49,729 nt of DNA from Protofrankia sp. CiP1_Cm_nod1 (GTDB taxonomy: Bacteria > Actinomycetota > Actinomycetes > Frankiales > Frankiaceae), in the NCBI RefSeq assembly GCF_920888515.1, contig NZ_CAKKTM010000140.1, forward strand, positions 1 through 49,729, given 5' to 3'. How positions within the stretch are numbered: position 1 is the stretch's first letter; every line of letters starts with the position of its first letter. The notes beneath the pieces were generated by a model that did not search any database, had not been told where the DNA came from, and worked only from the letters and a program-made list of their open reading frames with translations. The translations under genes were made by a program, and so were the position numbers. Positions 8,983 through 18,054 of the stretch are shown in pieces.

Positions 8983-9056
8983 GGTGAGTGACGGGACTTG
9001 AACCCGCGACACCCGGGACCACAACCCGGTGCTCTACCAGCTGAGCTACACCCACC
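8983..9056 (-). tRNA. tRNA-His (GUG)
   Basis: Read on the minus strand, the acceptor GTGGGTG pairs with CACTCAC (one G-U). The anticodon stem CCGGG/CCCGG encloses loop TTGTGGT with anticodon GTG, and the T arm is GCGGGTTCAAGTCCCGT. The extra G at -1 (9056) opposite discriminator C73 (8983) is the tRNA-His hallmark. CCA is not encoded. Confidence 0.97.
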
Positions 9057-9325
9057 ACGTGCTGAAGAACCACACATCAAAACCGAACCGCTGGCCGTCA
9101 GCGGTTGCGCACCCGCTGGGGCGTACACCCATGACTGGCCGGCCAACTGTTCAGGCCCGGCCCATAGTACCGGTCGATTGTCCTTCTGGCGAAACGCTTT
9201 GCGGTGCCACCGGCGGGCCGGGCTCGTGCCCGGACGGTGACCACTTCCCGATGGCGGCCGCGCTCGGCGGACGGTGACCTTGCCCCGGTGGATGGTGACC
9301 GTGCCCGGACGGCCGCCCCGGCCGT

Positions 9326-10084
9326 TCAGACGGCCGCCGGTGGGGTCCGCGCGGCATCCGCCGGGGCGCGGCTCGTGGGAGTGGTCGCTGCGGGAGCGGT
9401 CGCTGCGGGAGCGGTCTCCGCCGAGGCGGCGCCCGTCGGTGCGGATGGCAGGCTGCCCGCGTCGTCGCCCGCGCCGGTCTCCCGGCCTGCCGTTTGGGTG
9501 ATCTCCTGGGCCGCCGCCCGGGCGAACTCGCTGGTGGGTCCCGGCTGCGGCACGAAGATCACTTGTCGGTAGTAGCGCAGCTCGTCGATGCTCTCCTGGA
9601 TGTCGGCCAGGGCGCGGTGCCCACCGCGCTTGGCCGGTGCCGCGTAGTAGGCCCGCGGGTACCAGCGCCGGGCGAGTTCCTTCACGGTCGACACGTCGAC
9701 CATCCGGTAGTGCAGGTAGCTGTCGAGCGCCGGCATGTACCGGGCGAGGAAGTTGCGATCGGTAGCGATCGAGTTGCCGCACAGCGGGGCCTTGCCCGCG
9801 TCCGGGACCTGATCGCGGATGTAGTCGAGCACCTGCCGTTCGGCGTCGGCAACGGTCAGCGTCGATGCCCGTACGGCTTCGGTCAGTCCCGAGGCGGCGT
9901 GCATCTGCTGGACGACGGCATCCATCCCGGCCAGCGCGCTCTCCGGCGCGGACACGACCACGTCCACGCCGTCGCCAAGAACATGCAGTTCGCTGTCGGT
10001 GACCAGGCAGGCGACCTCCAGCAGGAGATCCGAGGCGGCGTCGAGCCCGGTCATCTCACAGTCGATCCAGACGAGGCGATCCAT
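9326..10084 (-). CDS. orn: Oligoribonuclease (DEDDh 3'-5' exonuclease)
   Basis: A 252-aa protein whose first about 180 residues are a complete oligoribonuclease. This enzyme degrades 2-5-mer RNAs, including pGpG from c-di-GMP turnover, to mononucleotides. DEDDh residues are D8 and E10 in WIDCEMTG, D109 in IATDRN, H156 in GGHRAL and D161 in ADIQES. The ATG at 10084 gives the standard [13 protein letters not shown] start; the frame upstream is low-complexity. The last about 70 residues are an Ala/Pro/Thr-rich tail with short repeats, absent from the usual 180-200-aa enzyme. It is followed on the same strand by tRNA-His. The GGDEF-EAL protein at 15.7 kb would produce the pGpG that this enzyme clears. 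Confidence 0.95.
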   Translation of the reverse strand: MDRLVWIDCEMTGLDAASDLLLEVACLVTDSELHVLGDGVDVVVSAPESALAGMDAVVQQMHAASGLTEAVRASTLTVADAERQVLDYIRDQVPDAGKAPLCGNSIATDRNFLARYMPALDSYLHYRMVDVSTVKELARRWYPRAYYAAPAKRGGHRALADIQESIDELRYYRQVIFVPQPGPTSEFARAAAQEITQTAGRETGAGDDAGSLPSAPTGAASAETAPAATAPAATTPTSRAPADAARTPPAAV

Positions 10085-10202
10085 ATCTGGTTGACCATAG
10101 GGTCTCCGGGCCGGAACGTCACGCGCGGGCCCGTCCGTCGCCGGTCGCCGGTCGCCGGTCGCCACATCGTGATCACAGGCAGCCTGATCGCAGGCAGCCT
10201 GA

Positions 10203-11798
10203 TCACAGCCAGGCCGGGGACGAGGCGCCGAGCGGGAGCGGCGGATGGGACCAGGTGCGCGGGCCGCCGGCCACCCGTAGGGGCGGAAGCACGTAGGTCA
10301 GCCGCCCGCCGTGGCTGTCAACCGTGTCCAGCCACGGCGCCACGTCGACCGCCGGGGCGTTCCCGGAGGCGCTCGCCACGGCCGCGCCACCGGCCGTGGC
10401 ACCGCCGGTGACGGCTCCACCGGTTTCACCGGTCTTCCCATCAGCCCTCGCGCGCTGGGCGAGCAGCCAGGTGGCGGTCTGGGCGAGTGACAGCTGAGCA
10501 TGCCAGGAACCGGGCTCCCGGTGGCGCAGTGTGAGAGCGCGCAGGACGGCCGCCGCCGTCAGGTAGCCGGTGGCGTGGTCGAGCGCCTGGGCGGGCAGCA
10601 CCCCTGGCCGGCCTTCTGACCGGCCTTCTGACCGATCTCCTGACCGATCTCCTGACCGGCCCTCCGAGCGGCCCTCTGGCCGGCCGCTGCCCGGATCGTC
10701 GCCGGCTTCTGTCGTGGCTATGCCCGTGGCAGCCTGGACGATGCTGTCGAACCCGCGCCGGCCGGCCCACGGCCCGGCCGGTCCCCATGCGCTCAGCGTC
10801 ACCACCACGATGCCGGGACGCCGCTCGTGCAGCGCCCGCGGCGACAGCCCGAAGCGGTCCAGTGCCCCGGGGCGGTACCCGCTCACGACGACGTCCGCGG
10901 ACGCCAGCAGCTCCTCGAACGTCCGTCGGTCGGCCGGGCGTCCGAGGTCGAGAAAGGCCGATCGCTTGCCCGGGCCGGTGTCGAGGTGCTGGGCCGGGAT
11001 CTCGGGCAGCCGCGGGCTGTCGACCCGCAGGACGTCGGCGCCGAGGAAGGCGAGGGTCCTGGTGCCGATCGGGCCGGCGATGACCCTGGTCAGGTCGAGG
11101 ACGCGGATCCCGGCGGCGGGCCGGCCGCGCTCGCGGGCCGGGCGATGCCCCGCGCCGGGCGGGTGCCCGTCGCCCAGGCGGTGCATACCGGCCAGGGGCA
11201 GCCCGGCGAGGGCACGGCCCTGCGGGTGCTCTCGCCACCCGGCGGTGTCCCGTACGGCCGCGGCCACGCCGCCGTGCGCCACCACCCTGTCCTCGACCTC
11301 GGTCGCGGGCAGCGTGGCCACGGCCGCCCTGACCGCGGCTGTCGGGTCGGTCGCGGTGTCGGCGATCCCGAGCGCCGCCCGCAGCCGGGCCCGATGGTGC
11401 GGGTAGTTGCCGTGCAGCCGCACCCAGCCGTCCGCCGTGGGCAGGAAGGCCGACAGCGGATCCATGCCGATCTGCGGCCGGCCGTCGAGGCGCAGATGCC
11501 GTTCGCTGGTGAAGGCCGCGGCCACCGCGCCGCTGTCGATCGTCAGCGGCTCCCCGCCGCGTGGGCCCGCTCCCGCGGGTATGGCTGCCTCCGCGGGTAT
11601 GGCGTTGAGTTCGCCGGCCGCGAGCCCGACGACGGCCACGCTCGCCTGGGCGAGCGCGCTGACCGGCAGCCGTGCTGGCAGGGCCTGCGGCGAACCGATG
11701 ATCGTCACCGTGTCCTGGCCGGGAAACTCGCCGCCGAGCGCTCGCGCGGCTTCGGCGATCATCTCCCGAACATGACGAAAATGTGATTTGTCACTCAT
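10203..11798 (-). CDS. CaiB/BaiF (family III) CoA-transferase
   Basis: A 531-aa family III acyl-CoA transferase. The second half has the canonical N-terminal signature [20 protein letters not shown], followed by LGADVLRVD and [10 protein letters not shown], and a substrate-site segment [16 protein letters not shown]. About 215 residues precede that signature and look like a second, degenerate CaiB-like segment, so this may be a fused two-half protein as in some actinobacterial members. The catalytic Asp is probably in LTRVIAGP...GADV or ALDHATGYL; this was not resolved. A Gly/Arg/Ser/Glu-rich tract (GRSEGRS units) from a 12-bp tandem repeat interrupts the second half. The start is ATG 11798, with no clear ribosome-binding site. 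Confidence 0.82.
   Translation of the reverse strand: MSDKSHFRHVREMIAEAARALGGEFPGQDTVTIIGSPQALPARLPVSALAQASVAVVGLAAGELNAIPAEAAIPAGAGPRGGEPLTIDSGAVAAAFTSERHLRLDGRPQIGMDPLSAFLPTADGWVRLHGNYPHHRARLRAALGIADTATDPTAAVRAAVATLPATEVEDRVVAHGGVAAAVRDTAGWREHPQGRALAGLPLAGMHRLGDGHPPGAGHRPARERGRPAAGIRVLDLTRVIAGPIGTRTLAFLGADVLRVDSPRLPEIPAQHLDTGPGKRSAFLDLGRPADRRTFEELLASADVVVSGYRPGALDRFGLSPRALHERRPGIVVVTLSAWGPAGPWAGRRGFDSIVQAATGIATTEAGDDPGSGRPEGRSEGRSGDRSGDRSEGRSEGRPGVLPAQALDHATGYLTAAAVLRALTLRHREPGSWHAQLSLAQTATWLLAQRARADGKTGETGGAVTGGATAGGAAVASASGNAPAVDVAPWLDTVDSHGGRLTYVLPPLRVAGGPRTWSHPPLPLGASSPAWL
10608..10683 (-). repeat. 12-bp tandem repeat inside the CoA-transferase gene
   Basis: About six imperfect 12-bp units of the type CCGATCTCCTGA/CCGGCCTTCTGA encode an in-frame GDRS/GRSE-type tract in the middle of the transferase domain. 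The unit length is a multiple of three, so copy changes keep the frame. Confidence 0.8.
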
Positions 11799-12682
11799 CG
11801 ATGGGCCGTTTTCGCGCACGGACGTCGGCACCCGCGCCCTTGCGACGACATCGCGTGCGGCTTCCGCGACATCGCGTACGGCGGGCCGTCGAGCCGGTGG
11901 GCGCTCCGGGCCGCTGTACCGGCCCGCGAAGGGGCGGACCGTCCGGTGTCAGCGGCGCCAGGCCGGGCGCCCCGGCGGCCGGACCGCCACCCGGCGGTGG
12001 CGATGGCTGTCACGGGGACGTTGACGGCTCCGGAGCCGTCCCGCCGCTCGCAGGCGTTCTTGTCGCAGGAAATCCGGTCGACTGCAGATGCGGTCCACGG
12101 CCCCGACGGTAGCGGTCCAGCCGGCTTTCGGGGCCAGTTGTCACAAACCATTAACTTTACCGGCGGCGTGTCGAGCATCTTCACCCCCCCCAGGAGATGA
12201 GCCCGCGGGGGCGGACGGGATGATGCCCGGCCGCGTCACCACCCGATGTCAGTGTGTGGTGAGCCCGCCGGCGTGGCCTCGGCATGACAGCCGATGCGGC
12301 GGTCGGTGCGGCAATCGACGTGGCGCTCGACTGGCAATCGACGCGGCGGTCGATGGGACAACTGTCCGGCGGCTGTTCCACGACATGCTGTCCGTCCAGC
12401 GGCACGGCGGCTGTCCAGCGGGTGGCGTGACTCACCAGGTACCGTGACGATGTGGGCATGGACGATGTGGGCGGATGCGACAGGCCCGGCCGAGGGCGGC
12501 CGGTTCGTCGTGGCGTCCTGTCGGGGCTGCCTCCCCGGTCCGCGCGAGCGGCCGCCGGCGGTACGGACGACCGGGATCGCGCTGCCGGCCGGCCGGCCCG
12601 GGCCTGGTGACTGGAGGTTCGGCCCATCAGCGCACATGACCGCTACGACGCGTCGGCCGGCGACCGCACCTGGAGCATCCCC
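11799..12682. other. Long divergent intergenic region
   Basis: 884 bp between the divergent CoA-transferase and diiron-protein genes, with no supportable gene. It includes a short AT-richer patch near 12138-12165 and a 23-bp tandem duplication at 12310-12355 (GGCAATCGACGTGGCGCTCG type). A GGAGG motif at 12613-12617 has no canonical start codon at the right distance in frame with the next gene. Confidence 0.5.
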
Positions 12683-13729
12683 ATGGCCGGCGACGCCCGG
12701 TTCTCCTGGGACTACGCCGACGGCCGGGCCCGGCTGCTGGCCCTCTACCAGCAGGGCAAGGACAAGCAGTGGGACGCCACGACCAGGATCGACTGGTCAC
12801 AGGAGGTGGATCCGCACCACCCCCTGGGGCTGTCGGACCGGACGGTCCCGATCTACGGGCTCCCGCTGTGGGACAAGCTCGGCCGGCGGGAGCGCGGCGA
12901 GCTGCGCCAGCATCTGATGGCCTGGCAGTTCAGCCAGTTCCTGCACGGCGAGCAGGGCGCGATGATCTGTAGCGCCCGGATCGTCGAGTCCGTCCCGGAC
13001 ATGGACGCGAAGTTCTACGCCGCGACCCAGACGATCGACGAGACGCGGCACGCGGAGATCTACTCCCGCTTCCTGACGGAGAAGATCGGCCTCCTGTACC
13101 CGATCAACCCCGAGCTGCGCTCCCTGCTGGCGACGACGCTGAGTGACAGCCGGTGGGACATGCCGTACCTGGGCATGCAGGTGCTCATCGAGGGTCTCGC
13201 GCTGGCCGCCTTCGGCGTCCTGCGGGACGTCGCCACGGCGGCGCTGCCCAAGCAGATCCTTTCCTACATCATGCAGGACGAGGCCCGGCACATCGCGTTC
13301 GGGCGGCTGGCGCTGCGCGACTACTACGCGCAGCTGTCCCGCCGGGAGCTCGACGAACGCGAGGAGTTCGTCGCCGAGAGCTGCTGGCTGATGCGTGACC
13401 GGCTGCGTGGCGCCGAGGTCTGGGAGAACCTCGGCTTCGACGTGGACGCCTGTCTCGCCGCGGTGGAGACCTCCGAGTACATGCGGGCTTTCCGCAAGCT
13501 GCTGTTCAGCCGGATAGTGCCGTGCGTGAAGGACATCGGCCTGTGGGGGGAGAAAGTCCGCACCGCCTACGAGCGGATGGGCGTCCTCGAGCTGGCCGGT
13601 CTCGATCTCGCCGCGCTGATGCGCCGGGACGCCGACATCGCCGACGGCCTCGACCGGGCGCGGGCGCAGGAGGCCGACCTGGCCAGGCGGCGGGAGCAGG
13701 TGGCGGAGACGATCGCCACGGCGCTCTGA
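12683..13729 (+). CDS. Ferritin-like diiron protein (RNR R2-like superfamily)
   Basis: A 348-aa helical protein with two carboxylate/histidine metal motifs: GEQGAM then DETRHAE (about 94-97 and 118-124), and LIEGLAL then QDEARHIAF (about 171-177 and 194-202). This E...DExRH, E...DExRH pattern is the diiron site of ferritin-like oxidases and ribonucleotide-reductase R2-like proteins. It therefore probably binds a dinuclear Fe or Fe/Mn centre and may oxidise a small molecule or fatty acid. The substrate is unknown and no neighbour explains it. ATG 12683 has GGAG 7 nt upstream and is chosen. The frame stays open upstream to about 12611 and reads plausibly (HDRYDASAGDRTWSIP), but contains no ATG or GTG. 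Confidence 0.8.
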   Translation: MAGDARFSWDYADGRARLLALYQQGKDKQWDATTRIDWSQEVDPHHPLGLSDRTVPIYGLPLWDKLGRRERGELRQHLMAWQFSQFLHGEQGAMICSARIVESVPDMDAKFYAATQTIDETRHAEIYSRFLTEKIGLLYPINPELRSLLATTLSDSRWDMPYLGMQVLIEGLALAAFGVLRDVATAALPKQILSYIMQDEARHIAFGRLALRDYYAQLSRRELDEREEFVAESCWLMRDRLRGAEVWENLGFDVDACLAAVETSEYMRAFRKLLFSRIVPCVKDIGLWGEKVRTAYERMGVLELAGLDLAALMRRDADIADGLDRARAQEADLARRREQVAETIATAL

Positions 13730-14047
13730 CCCGGGCGGCCCTGCTCCAGGACCGGCTCTGGTCTGACGGATGCGTGACCGGCCGGATGGGTATGTGACGG
13801 ACCGGTCGGCCGGACGCGCGGCCGACCGGCTCCGGGCGGGCGGCCGTGGACAGCCGTGGACAGCCGTGGACAGTAACGGTCATGATCGTAGTAGACGGCC
13901 GTCCGCGGCCGTCCACGGTCCGGTCGGTGGCCGTCCAGGGTCCCGTGGATCCGGCGGTCGTCCATGGCCGCCGGGAAGGGATCCGGACGATCCGGGGTTG
14001 TCATCCTCCGATAGTTGCAACAGCAACGAGAATCTGGGAGGGACAGC
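13730..14047. other. Intergenic region with direct repeats before the pirin gene
   Basis: 318 bp without a gene. Three perfect head-to-tail copies of GCCGTGGACA (13843-13872) are followed 30-40 bp later by inverted, imperfect copies (GTCCGCGG, GTCCACGG at 13901-13918). This may be a regulatory array or a structured leader. A good ribosome-binding site GGGAGG precedes the pirin start. Confidence 0.55.
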
Positions 14048-15043
14048 ATGCCTGCCGTTACCGCCGACACAACCACCCTGCCGCGCCTGGCCGTACCTCT
14101 GCCCGGCCAGCTGGAGCGGCCCGTCCGGTCGGTCACGACCGCGCCGTCAGGCCGTGAGGGCGAGGGCTTTCCCGTCCGCCGCGCGTTCGCCGGGGTCAGC
14201 CTTGCCGATCTTGACCCCTTCGTCCACATGGACCAGATGGGTGAGGTCGACTACGCGCCCGGTGAGCCCAAGGGCACGCCGTGGCATCCGCACCGCGGCT
14301 TCGAGACCGTGACGTACATGATCGATGGGACGTTCCAGCACCAGGACTCCAACGGTGGGGGCGGGGTCATCACGGACGGGGCGACCCAGTGGATGACCGC
14401 GGGCGCCGGCATCCTGCACATCGAGACCCCGCCCGAGCGGCTCGTCGTCAGCGGCGGCCTCTTCCACGGCATCCAGCTGTGGGTCAACCTGCCGGCGCGG
14501 GACAAGTTCAGCCCGCCGCGCTACCAGAGCATCGAAGGCGACCAGGTCACACTGCTCGCGTCGCCGGACGCGGGCGCGCTGCTGCGGATCATCGCTGGCG
14601 GTCTCGCCGGTGACCCGGCCGGTCACCATGGGCCGGGTGCCACCCACACGCCGATCACGATGATGCACGCGACGCTGTTCCCGGGCGCGCGGCTGACGGT
14701 CCCCTGGGAGCCGGGTTTCAGCGCGCTGGCCTACGTCCTTGCCGGCTCGGGACGGGCCGGCGGCGAGGGCCGGCCGGTCCGCACCGGGCAGCTCGCCGTG
14801 TTCGGCCCCGGTGACTACCTGGCGCTCGCGGCCGACGACCGGCAGCCCGGGGCGGATGGCCGGCTGGAGGTGCTGCTGCTCGGCGGGCGCCCGATCCGGG
14901 AGCACGTCGAGATGTACGGGCCGTTCGTGATGAACACCAAGGAGGAGCTGCGCCAGGCGGTGGCCGACTACCAGGAGGGCCGGCTCGGCGTCATTCCCCC
15001 GAACGCCCTTATGCCGCACCGGGCCGCCCGCCGGTCGGAGTGA
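14048..15043 (+). CDS. Pirin family bicupin protein
   Basis: A 331-aa pirin. The N-terminal cupin carries the metal-site sequence PWHPHRGFETVTY (two His and a Glu), and a further His is in GILHIETP. The C-terminal pirin domain contains PWEPGFSALAYVL and ends GPFVMNTKEELRQA, a typical pirin end. Pirins bind Fe or another metal. Some are quercetin dioxygenases and others act as redox-sensitive regulators, and the sequence does not decide between these. The start is ATG 14048 with GGGAGGGA just upstream. The frame extends to a TTG 11 codons earlier without supporting signals. Confidence 0.93.
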   Translation: MPAVTADTTTLPRLAVPLPGQLERPVRSVTTAPSGREGEGFPVRRAFAGVSLADLDPFVHMDQMGEVDYAPGEPKGTPWHPHRGFETVTYMIDGTFQHQDSNGGGGVITDGATQWMTAGAGILHIETPPERLVVSGGLFHGIQLWVNLPARDKFSPPRYQSIEGDQVTLLASPDAGALLRIIAGGLAGDPAGHHGPGATHTPITMMHATLFPGARLTVPWEPGFSALAYVLAGSGRAGGEGRPVRTGQLAVFGPGDYLALAADDRQPGADGRLEVLLLGGRPIREHVEMYGPFVMNTKEELRQAVADYQEGRLGVIPPNALMPHRAARRSE

Positions 15044-15681
15044 TCGGACGCGAAATCCGTAGTTGATCGATTATCGGCAGTCAACCGAAGAATCGAGCCT
15101 TCTTTCGGTAATGCCGGAGATCGGTATACGGTGCAAAAACAGATGCAGATGCAGGTGCAGATGCCGGGGCGATACATATCCGTGTTCCGGTGCGCACGCT
15201 TTGAGCCCGCCACGCTTCGACAGTACGGAGCGTGACGGGCTCATGTCGATTGCGGCCCGTTGGCGTCCGCTTATACGATGTGTGTTTACCTGCTCGACTT
15301 TTCGTCGACCTCTTGACGTCTTTGGCTGGATGCCGGGAGGCTTCGGCGTGCCGTCGTGGCGAGACGGTGTTGAACTAGCGGTGCGGGAGCGTTCCCCGCG
15401 GAAGTAACCCGCCTTTGGTGATCCAGGTGTTCCGGGCGCGGTGGGAGCGTGGTCGTCACGCCACACCTGGCCCACCGGGGTCATGGGAGCTGGCAGGGCC
15501 GTCCAGCCGCATCCCGGCGGGGCGACGGCAGCCCGGGAATGACCCTCACCGGTACCGCGGGTGGCCCTGGTGCCCTCGAGCCGCTGACCCGGGCCGGGGT
15601 TACCGGGTGGGTGGTTCAGGATGAATAGGTGTCGTGATGCCAGAATGTATCCCGCTGACGCGATAATGGGGAGATGACCGC
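15044..15681. other. Intergenic region between pirin and GGDEF-EAL genes
   Basis: 638 bp, locally AT-richer around 15044-15140. It contains a short hexanucleotide array (CAGATG/CAGGTG, four units, about 15145-15168), a terminator-like hairpin at 15203-15242 and the upstream region of the GGDEF-EAL gene. No supportable gene was found. Confidence 0.55.
15203..15242 (+). terminator. Long hairpin downstream of the pirin gene
   Basis: Arms GAGCCCGCCACGCT and AGCGTGACGGGCTC pair over 13 of 14 positions with a 12-nt loop. It lies 160 nt beyond the pirin stop and is a likely terminator. Confidence 0.5.
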
Positions 15682-18054
15682 TTGACGATGTCAGTTCACA
15701 CCGCTCGTCGGCTGCGGTTGATCGGTGCGGGGCAGGTCGTGCTGCTGGTGGCGGCCGTGTTTTTCGCCGTCACGACGCTCGTCGGCCTACGTGATGTGTC
15801 GTCCATCGTCAACCAGGCCGACAGGTGGCTGGGCAACAGCTTCAGCATCGCCGCCGGTGGCTTTTGTATGTTGCGTGCCATTCTGGTCCGCGGTGAGCGG
15901 CTCGCCTGGGCTGTGCTCGGCACCGGCCTGCTGTCCTATGGCGCCGGCAGCATCTACTTCACCGAGATCATGAACCATGCCGACGCGCCGTCGCCGTCGC
16001 CGGCGGACATCGGCTGGCTCGTGTTCTACGCGACCACCTGTATTTCCGTGATCCTCCTGCTGCGTGGGCGGGTCACCCGGTTTCACCCCAGCCTGTGGCT
16101 GGACGCGCTGGTGGGCGGCCTCGGCGTGGCCGCGCTGGCGAGCGGGCTCGCCGCCGCCGTCATCGGCGTGGACAACCCGGCGGGGCTGTCGGTCCTCGGC
16201 CTGAACATCGCCTACCCGCTCGCCGACCTGATGCTGCTCGTGCTCGTGGCCAGTGCGTTCGGGCTGCGGGGCTGGCGCCCCGAGAAGGCCTGGTGGCTGC
16301 TGGGGATCTCCCTCGCCGGCTTCGCGGTCGCCGACACGATCGTCACCGGCGCGATGGCGGGCGGCACCTACACTCCGGGCGGCCCGGTCGAGGCGCTCTG
16401 GGCGCTCGCGCTCGTCCTGCCGGCCTGCGCCGCGTGGCAACGGGCCCCACGGGAGATGTCCGACCGGGTCGCCGGCTGGGAGATGCTGTTCATCCCGTTC
16501 TTCTTCGCCGTCAGCGCGCTCACGCTGCTGGTGGTCGGGGCCTTCATCAGGCTGCCGCCGCTGACCGTCGTGCTCGCCGCCGGGACGATCCTGTCCGCCA
16601 TCGTGCGTGCCGGCATCACGTTCACCGAGGTCCGCCAGCTCGTGGACAGCAAGATGCAGGCGCGCACGGACGAGCTGACGGGGTTCGCCAACCGCCGCGG
16701 GTTCTTCGAGCTGCTCAGCGAGGAGGAGGCACGCGACTGCGGCGCCACGCGCTTCGCGCTGCTCGTGCTCGACCTGGACCGCTTCAAGGAGATCAACGAC
16801 TCTCTCGGCCACCAGGTCGGCGACGACCTGCTCAAACTCGTCGGCCGCCGGATCGAGACGGCGCTGCGCCCGACGGACCTGCTGGCCCGGCTCGGCGGCG
16901 ACGAGTTCGCCGTGCTCCTCCAGGACGCCGACGCCACCGCGGCGCGGGCCGTCGCCGAGCGGGTGCTGGCCGCCCTCGACGGCCCGTTCGACGTCGACGG
17001 GGTGAGCTTCCACGTCGACGCCAGCATCGGGGTCGCGGTCTATCCCGATCACGCGGTGGCCGGGAACGTCCTGCTGCAGCGGGCAGACATCGCGATGTAC
17101 GCCGCAAAGGCGGCCCGTACCCGGATCGAGCACTACCGGCCCGGCGCCGACCTGCACATCCTCGACCGCCTCGACGTCATCGAGACCCTGCGGGCCGGGC
17201 TCGGCCAGGACCAGCTGCGCCTGCACTACCAGATGAAGGTCGACCTGCGCACGGGCATCTGCCACGCGGTGGAGGCCCTGGTGCGCTGGGAGCATCCCAC
17301 CAGGGGGCTGCTCCAGCCCAACGAGTTCCTGCCCATGGCCGAGCACACCGGGCTGATGCGCACGCTGACCCTCGAGGTGCTCGGGCTGGCCCTCGACCAG
17401 TGCCGCCAGTGGTGGGACGCCGGCCTGAAGATCGGTGTCGCGGTCAACCTCTCCGCGCCCAACCTGCTCGACAAGGGATTCCCGGCCGAGGTCAGGGACC
17501 TCCTCACGGCGAAGGGGGTGCCGCCGAGGGCACTCGAACTGGAGATCACCGAGACCGCTCTGATGCTCGACCGGATCCGGACCGCGGCCGTGCTCGGCAG
17601 CCTGCGGGAGATGGGGGTCCGCATCGCCGTCGACGACTACGGCACCGGCTACTCGTCCCTGGCCTACCTGCGGGAACTGCCGGTGGACGTGCTCAAGCTG
17701 GACAAGTCGTTCGTCATCCACCTCGACTCCGACCCGCTCTCGGCGGCCATCGTGCAGTCCACGGTGGGGCTGGCGCACTCCCTGGCCCTACGGATCGTGG
17801 CCGAGGGGGTTGAGACCGAGACGGCCATGGGCCGGCTGGCCGACTACGGCTGCGACTTCGCCCAGGGCTTCTACCTGGGCGCACCCCAGCCCGCCGACAA
17901 GCTGACCCCGCTGCTGTGGCACCGCAACAATCGCCGCGCGTATTCCTCCTCCGGGGAGGGCGGATACCCGCCGTCCCGATTAGAGCGGGTGACAGCGGCT
18001 GACCTGATGGCCGACGGGGCCGAGCCCGCCCGCGCCGGTCACCCGTGGACCTGA
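15682..18054 (+). CDS. Membrane-bound GGDEF-EAL c-di-GMP turnover protein
   Basis: A 790-aa protein with about ten predicted membrane helices (1-320). A diguanylate cyclase domain follows, with an intact GGDEF (405-409), an RxxD I-site (RPTD, 396-399) exactly five residues before it, and FKEINDSLGHQVGDD. The EAL phosphodiesterase domain has EAL (531-533), NLSAPN, ELEITE, DDYGTGYSS, KLDKSF and AEGVE all present. Both activities therefore look possible, with product inhibition at the I-site. TTG 15682 is preferred over ATG 15688 because GGGGAG is 8 nt before the TTG and 14 nt before the ATG. The stop overlaps the start of aat by 10 nt. Confidence 0.93.
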   Translation: MTMSVHTARRLRLIGAGQVVLLVAAVFFAVTTLVGLRDVSSIVNQADRWLGNSFSIAAGGFCMLRAILVRGERLAWAVLGTGLLSYGAGSIYFTEIMNHADAPSPSPADIGWLVFYATTCISVILLLRGRVTRFHPSLWLDALVGGLGVAALASGLAAAVIGVDNPAGLSVLGLNIAYPLADLMLLVLVASAFGLRGWRPEKAWWLLGISLAGFAVADTIVTGAMAGGTYTPGGPVEALWALALVLPACAAWQRAPREMSDRVAGWEMLFIPFFFAVSALTLLVVGAFIRLPPLTVVLAAGTILSAIVRAGITFTEVRQLVDSKMQARTDELTGFANRRGFFELLSEEEARDCGATRFALLVLDLDRFKEINDSLGHQVGDDLLKLVGRRIETALRPTDLLARLGGDEFAVLLQDADATAARAVAERVLAALDGPFDVDGVSFHVDASIGVAVYPDHAVAGNVLLQRADIAMYAAKAARTRIEHYRPGADLHILDRLDVIETLRAGLGQDQLRLHYQMKVDLRTGICHAVEALVRWEHPTRGLLQPNEFLPMAEHTGLMRTLTLEVLGLALDQCRQWWDAGLKIGVAVNLSAPNLLDKGFPAEVRDLLTAKGVPPRALELEITETALMLDRIRTAAVLGSLREMGVRIAVDDYGTGYSSLAYLRELPVDVLKLDKSFVIHLDSDPLSAAIVQSTVGLAHSLALRIVAEGVETETAMGRLADYGCDFAQGFYLGAPQPADKLTPLLWHRNNRRAYSSSGEGGYPPSRLERVTAADLMADGAEPARAGHPWT

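Noticed and set aside
12181-12627. Minus-strand open frame of 148 codons in the long spacer
   Set aside because: Arg/Ser/Pro-rich composition without motifs or a ribosome-binding site; it overlaps other equally meaningless frames.
15787-17778. A 663-codon open frame antisense to the GGDEF-EAL gene
   Set aside because: Shadow frame; the opposite strand carries all catalytic GGDEF and EAL residues.
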